Assembly: GCA_036648855.1 (NCBI GenBank)
Contig: JAVWCU010000044.1
Location: 1-7,622 of the forward strand
Reading direction: 5' to 3'
DNA: 7,622 nucleotides
Source of the DNA: Faecenecus sp036648855
GTDB lineage: Bacteria; Bacillota_I; Bacilli_A; RF39; UBA660
How positions within the stretch are numbered: position 1 is the stretch's first letter; every line of letters begins with the position of its first letter. The position numbers and the translations under genes are program-made. Of the stretch, positions 6,566-7,622 are shown piece after piece. The notes beneath the pieces are model-generated. The model saw only the letters and a program-made list of their open reading frames with translations. It did no database searches and was not told the DNA's origin.

Positions 6566-7006
6566 ATGGAAATATATAATAGAGTAGCAAGGCATGATTA
6601 TTTTATTGAAGAAGAATATGAATGTGGAATAGCTTTAACTGGGACAGAGATTAAGTCAATTAGAAAGGGTAGCTGTCAGATAAAGGATAGTTATGGAATT
6701 ATTAGAAATAATGAGTTATTTATACTTAATATGCATATTGGTATTTATAATGAGGGGAATATTTTTAACCATGAGGAAACAAGAACTAGAAAGCTTTTAA
6801 TGCATAAGAAGGAAATATTAAAATTATATGGGAGAATTCATTTAGAAGGATATACTTTGATTCCTTTAAAGATGTATTTAAAACATAATAGAGTAAAGGT
6901 ATTACTTGGACTTTGTAAGGGTAAAAAGCAGTTTGATAAGAGAGAATCTGAGAAGGATAGAGATATTAAGAGACAACTTGATAAGGCACGGAAAACCAGA
7001 TTGTAA
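6566..7006 (+). CDS. smpB: SsrA-binding protein SmpB
   Basis: SmpB binds the tRNA-like domain of tmRNA and delivers it to the empty A site of stalled ribosomes. At 146 aa it is slightly short for the family (about 150-160). Signatures run in the expected order: ARHDYFIEE (8-16), GIALTGTEIKSIR (21-33), NMHIGIYNEGN (55-65), TRKLLMH (74-80), PLKMY (100-104) and GKKQFDKRE (119-127, usually GKK.YDKRE). The basic C-terminal tail (128-146, rich in Lys and Arg), which enters the mRNA channel, is present. ATG 6566 has AGAGGTGA (6554-6561) upstream. Its stop codon forms part of the -35 box of the tmRNA gene, and no terminator separates the two, so some transcripts probably carry both. Confidence 0.95.
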   Translation: MEIYNRVARHDYFIEEEYECGIALTGTEIKSIRKGSCQIKDSYGIIRNNELFILNMHIGIYNEGNIFNHEETRTRKLLMHKKEILKLYGRIHLEGYTLIPLKMYLKHNRVKVLLGLCKGKKQFDKRESEKDRDIKRQLDKARKTRL

Positions 7007-7029
7007 TGGAAATATATTTATGCTATAAT
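7001..7029 (+). promoter_or_regulatory. Promoter of ssrA (extended -10)
   Basis: A perfect TATAAT (7024-7029) is preceded by TGC, making an extended -10 (TGnTATAAT), and TTGTAA (7001-7006, 4 of 6) lies exactly 17 bp upstream. The -35 box includes the smpB stop codon. Transcription would start near 7036, four bases before the mature tmRNA 5' end at 7040, so RNase P would trim a very short leader. This is the best-looking promoter in the window and suits an abundant stable RNA. Confidence 0.75.
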
Positions 7030-7039
7030 TTATGAGTAT

Positions 7040-7391
7040 GGGGCTGATATGGTTTCGACGGGATAGATAGGGCATAGATGGCAGTAGGTGGCAACCTTTC
7101 ATGCAACAGTTAAATATAACTGGAAGAAATAATAATCAATTAGCTTTCGCTGCTTAATTAAGTAAGACAGAGCTGCTTCACTGATTTCTTTTCCTACGGG
7201 GAATCTTTTGGGGCTAATTACAGTAGGATTAGTTGTACTAGAGTCTTGATGGTATGATGAAATAAAAAGACTGGCTTTATTATCATTTGTTAATTAGTGA
7301 TGGTAAAGTGAGATTAATTAATTGACTAAACTTGTAGAAGTTTATGATTCATCTATTTCGGACACGGGTTCAATTCCCGTCAGCTCCACCA
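7040..7391 (+). ncRNA. ssrA: Transfer-messenger RNA (tmRNA, SsrA)
   Basis: tmRNA acts first as alanyl-tRNA, then as mRNA, to rescue stalled ribosomes and tag the nascent peptide. The 5' end GGGGCTG (7040-7046) pairs with CAGCTCC (7381-7387), including the third-position G-U pair that is the alanine identity element. Discriminator A7388 and an encoded CCA (7389-7391) follow. The T arm is ACGGG (7364-7368), loop TTCAATT, CCCGT (7376-7380). Helix P2 forms between 7061-7068 and 7351-7358 with two G-U pairs. A short hairpin AGGT/ACCT (7086-7097) fits the first pseudoknot region. The tag frame follows TTAAATATAACT and reads from GGA 7122 to TAA 7155-7157: GRNNNQLAFAA. About 352 nt is usual for the one-piece form. 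SmpB is encoded just upstream. Confidence 0.96.
7122..7157 (+). other. tmRNA tag reading frame, (A)GRNNNQLAFAA
   Basis: After the alanine carried by tmRNA itself, the predicted resume codon is GGA (Gly), followed by Arg-Asn-Asn-Asn-Gln-Leu-Ala-Phe-Ala-Ala and TAA. The Gly resume codon and Asn-rich centre resemble Bacillus and Staphylococcus tags. The usual protease signal LAA is replaced by FAA. The frame is set by the in-frame stop and the hydrophobic -AxAA end; the exact resume codon is inferred from the conserved upstream bases. Confidence 0.8.
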
Positions 7392-7397
7392 TTGGGA

Positions 7398-7419
7398 AAT
7401 TAGTCGAACTAATTCGACT
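7398..7419 (+). repeat. Two overlapping palindromes just after the tmRNA
   Basis: AATTAGT (7398-7404) is a perfect inverted repeat of ACTAATT (7408-7414) with a 3-nt centre. AGTCGAA (7402-7408) is a perfect inverted repeat of TTCGACT (7413-7419) with a 4-nt centre. The two share bases and cannot form at once. No T run follows, so this is not a standard terminator. It may be a precursor 3'-trailer hairpin or a protein-binding site for the next gene. Confidence 0.5.
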
Positions 7420-7429
7420 TCAAATATAT

Positions 7430-7460
7430 AAAGGTAATTTCAAAAGAAGTTAGCCTTTTT
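7430..7460 (+). terminator. Intrinsic terminator after ssrA
   Basis: The left arm 7430-7441 (AAAGGTAATTTC) pairs with 7446-7458 (GAAGTTAGCCTTT) with one bulged G (7453), one G-U pair and an AAAA tetraloop, and the right arm ends in five T residues (7456-7460). It is well placed to end the tmRNA precursor about 65 nt past its CCA end. Confidence 0.7.
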
Positions 7461-7486
7461 ATATGCTTGAAAGGAGTTGATTAGTT

Positions 7487-7622
7487 ATGCAAGTAATAAA
7501 GGAAAAACTAGAAATAGAAGAAAGTTTAAATAAGAGAATTATGAATCTTCTTAAATTTCAAAATATCAAAGGAACATTAGTAAATGGAAATATTATTAGT
7601 ATCCCAAAAACAAACCTTGCTT
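7487..7622 (+). CDS. Unrecognised protein, N-terminal fragment cut by window edge
   Basis: An open frame starts at ATG 7487, with AAAGGAG (7470-7476) 10 nt upstream, and runs 45 complete codons to the right edge. The visible part starts MQVIKEKLEIEESLNKR and ends KTNLA. It begins with a charged, probably helical stretch (1-24), then a more beta-like segment (VNGNIISIP). It has no signal peptide, membrane segment or motif I recognise. The good ribosome site and neighbour-like codon use support a real gene. No convincing promoter lies between the tmRNA terminator and the start. The position just downstream of a tmRNA 3' end is a common landing site for integrative elements, but nothing visible identifies this as an integrase. 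Confidence 0.6.
   Translation, partial: MQVIKEKLEIEESLNKRIMNLLKFQNIKGTLVNGNIISIPKTNLA

Noticed and set aside
6902..7102. Minus-strand open frame of 66 codons
   Set aside because: It runs antisense across the end of smpB, the ssrA promoter and the start of tmRNA, all of which are strongly supported.
7405..7416. Possible LexA/SOS box (CGAACTAATTCG)
   Set aside because: The Gram-positive box is CGAAC, four bases, GTTCG. Here the half-sites are too close and the G of the right half is missing.
1..7622. CRISPR array, insertion sequence, tRNA or rRNA genes
   Set aside because: I saw no regularly spaced repeats, no transposase or terminal inverted repeats, and no tRNA-like structure apart from the tRNA domain of tmRNA.

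Overview
This window looks like core chromosome of a low-GC Gram-positive bacterium (Bacillota), most likely a Clostridia-type anaerobe. The DNA is strongly AT-rich by eye. Every complete gene ends in TAA, and the starts are ATG with strong GGAGG/GGTGA-type ribosome sites. The gene string enolase - secG - RNase R - smpB - tmRNA is a typical Firmicute arrangement; the carboxylesterase that sits between secG and rnr in Bacillus and Staphylococcus is missing here. A FemAB-type peptidyltransferase also fits a Gram-positive wall. I cannot name the genus.

Layout. Positions 22-46 hold a probable bidirectional terminator. A minus-strand FemAB-family gene (32-1291) is followed by a 171-bp divergent promoter region (1292-1462). 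Everything after that reads on the plus strand: murD (1463-2815), eno (2805-4028, overlapping murD by 11 bp), secG (4095-4310), a terminator/promoter junction, rnr (4389-6509), a second very similar junction, smpB (6566-7006), ssrA/tmRNA (7040-7391), a terminator (7430-7460), and the first 45 codons of an unrecognised gene (7487 to the right edge). No gap exceeds 300 bp.

Function. Two themes are present. FemAB-like transferase and MurD both act on peptidoglycan precursors, although they are transcribed divergently. RNase R, SmpB and tmRNA form the ribosome-rescue (trans-translation) set: tmRNA and SmpB release stalled ribosomes and tag the nascent chain, and RNase R degrades the defective mRNA. 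SecG (protein export) and enolase (glycolysis and RNA degradosome) are housekeeping neighbours.

No new defence, mobile or biosynthetic system is visible. The points most worth a second look are: a duplicated composite terminator/promoter module between secG/rnr and rnr/smpB; the murD-eno overlap; an enolase with a shortened C-terminus; MurD substitutions at normally conserved positions; the unusual tmRNA tag ending LAFAA; and a double-palindrome right after the tmRNA, next to an unknown gene at a site that mobile elements often use.
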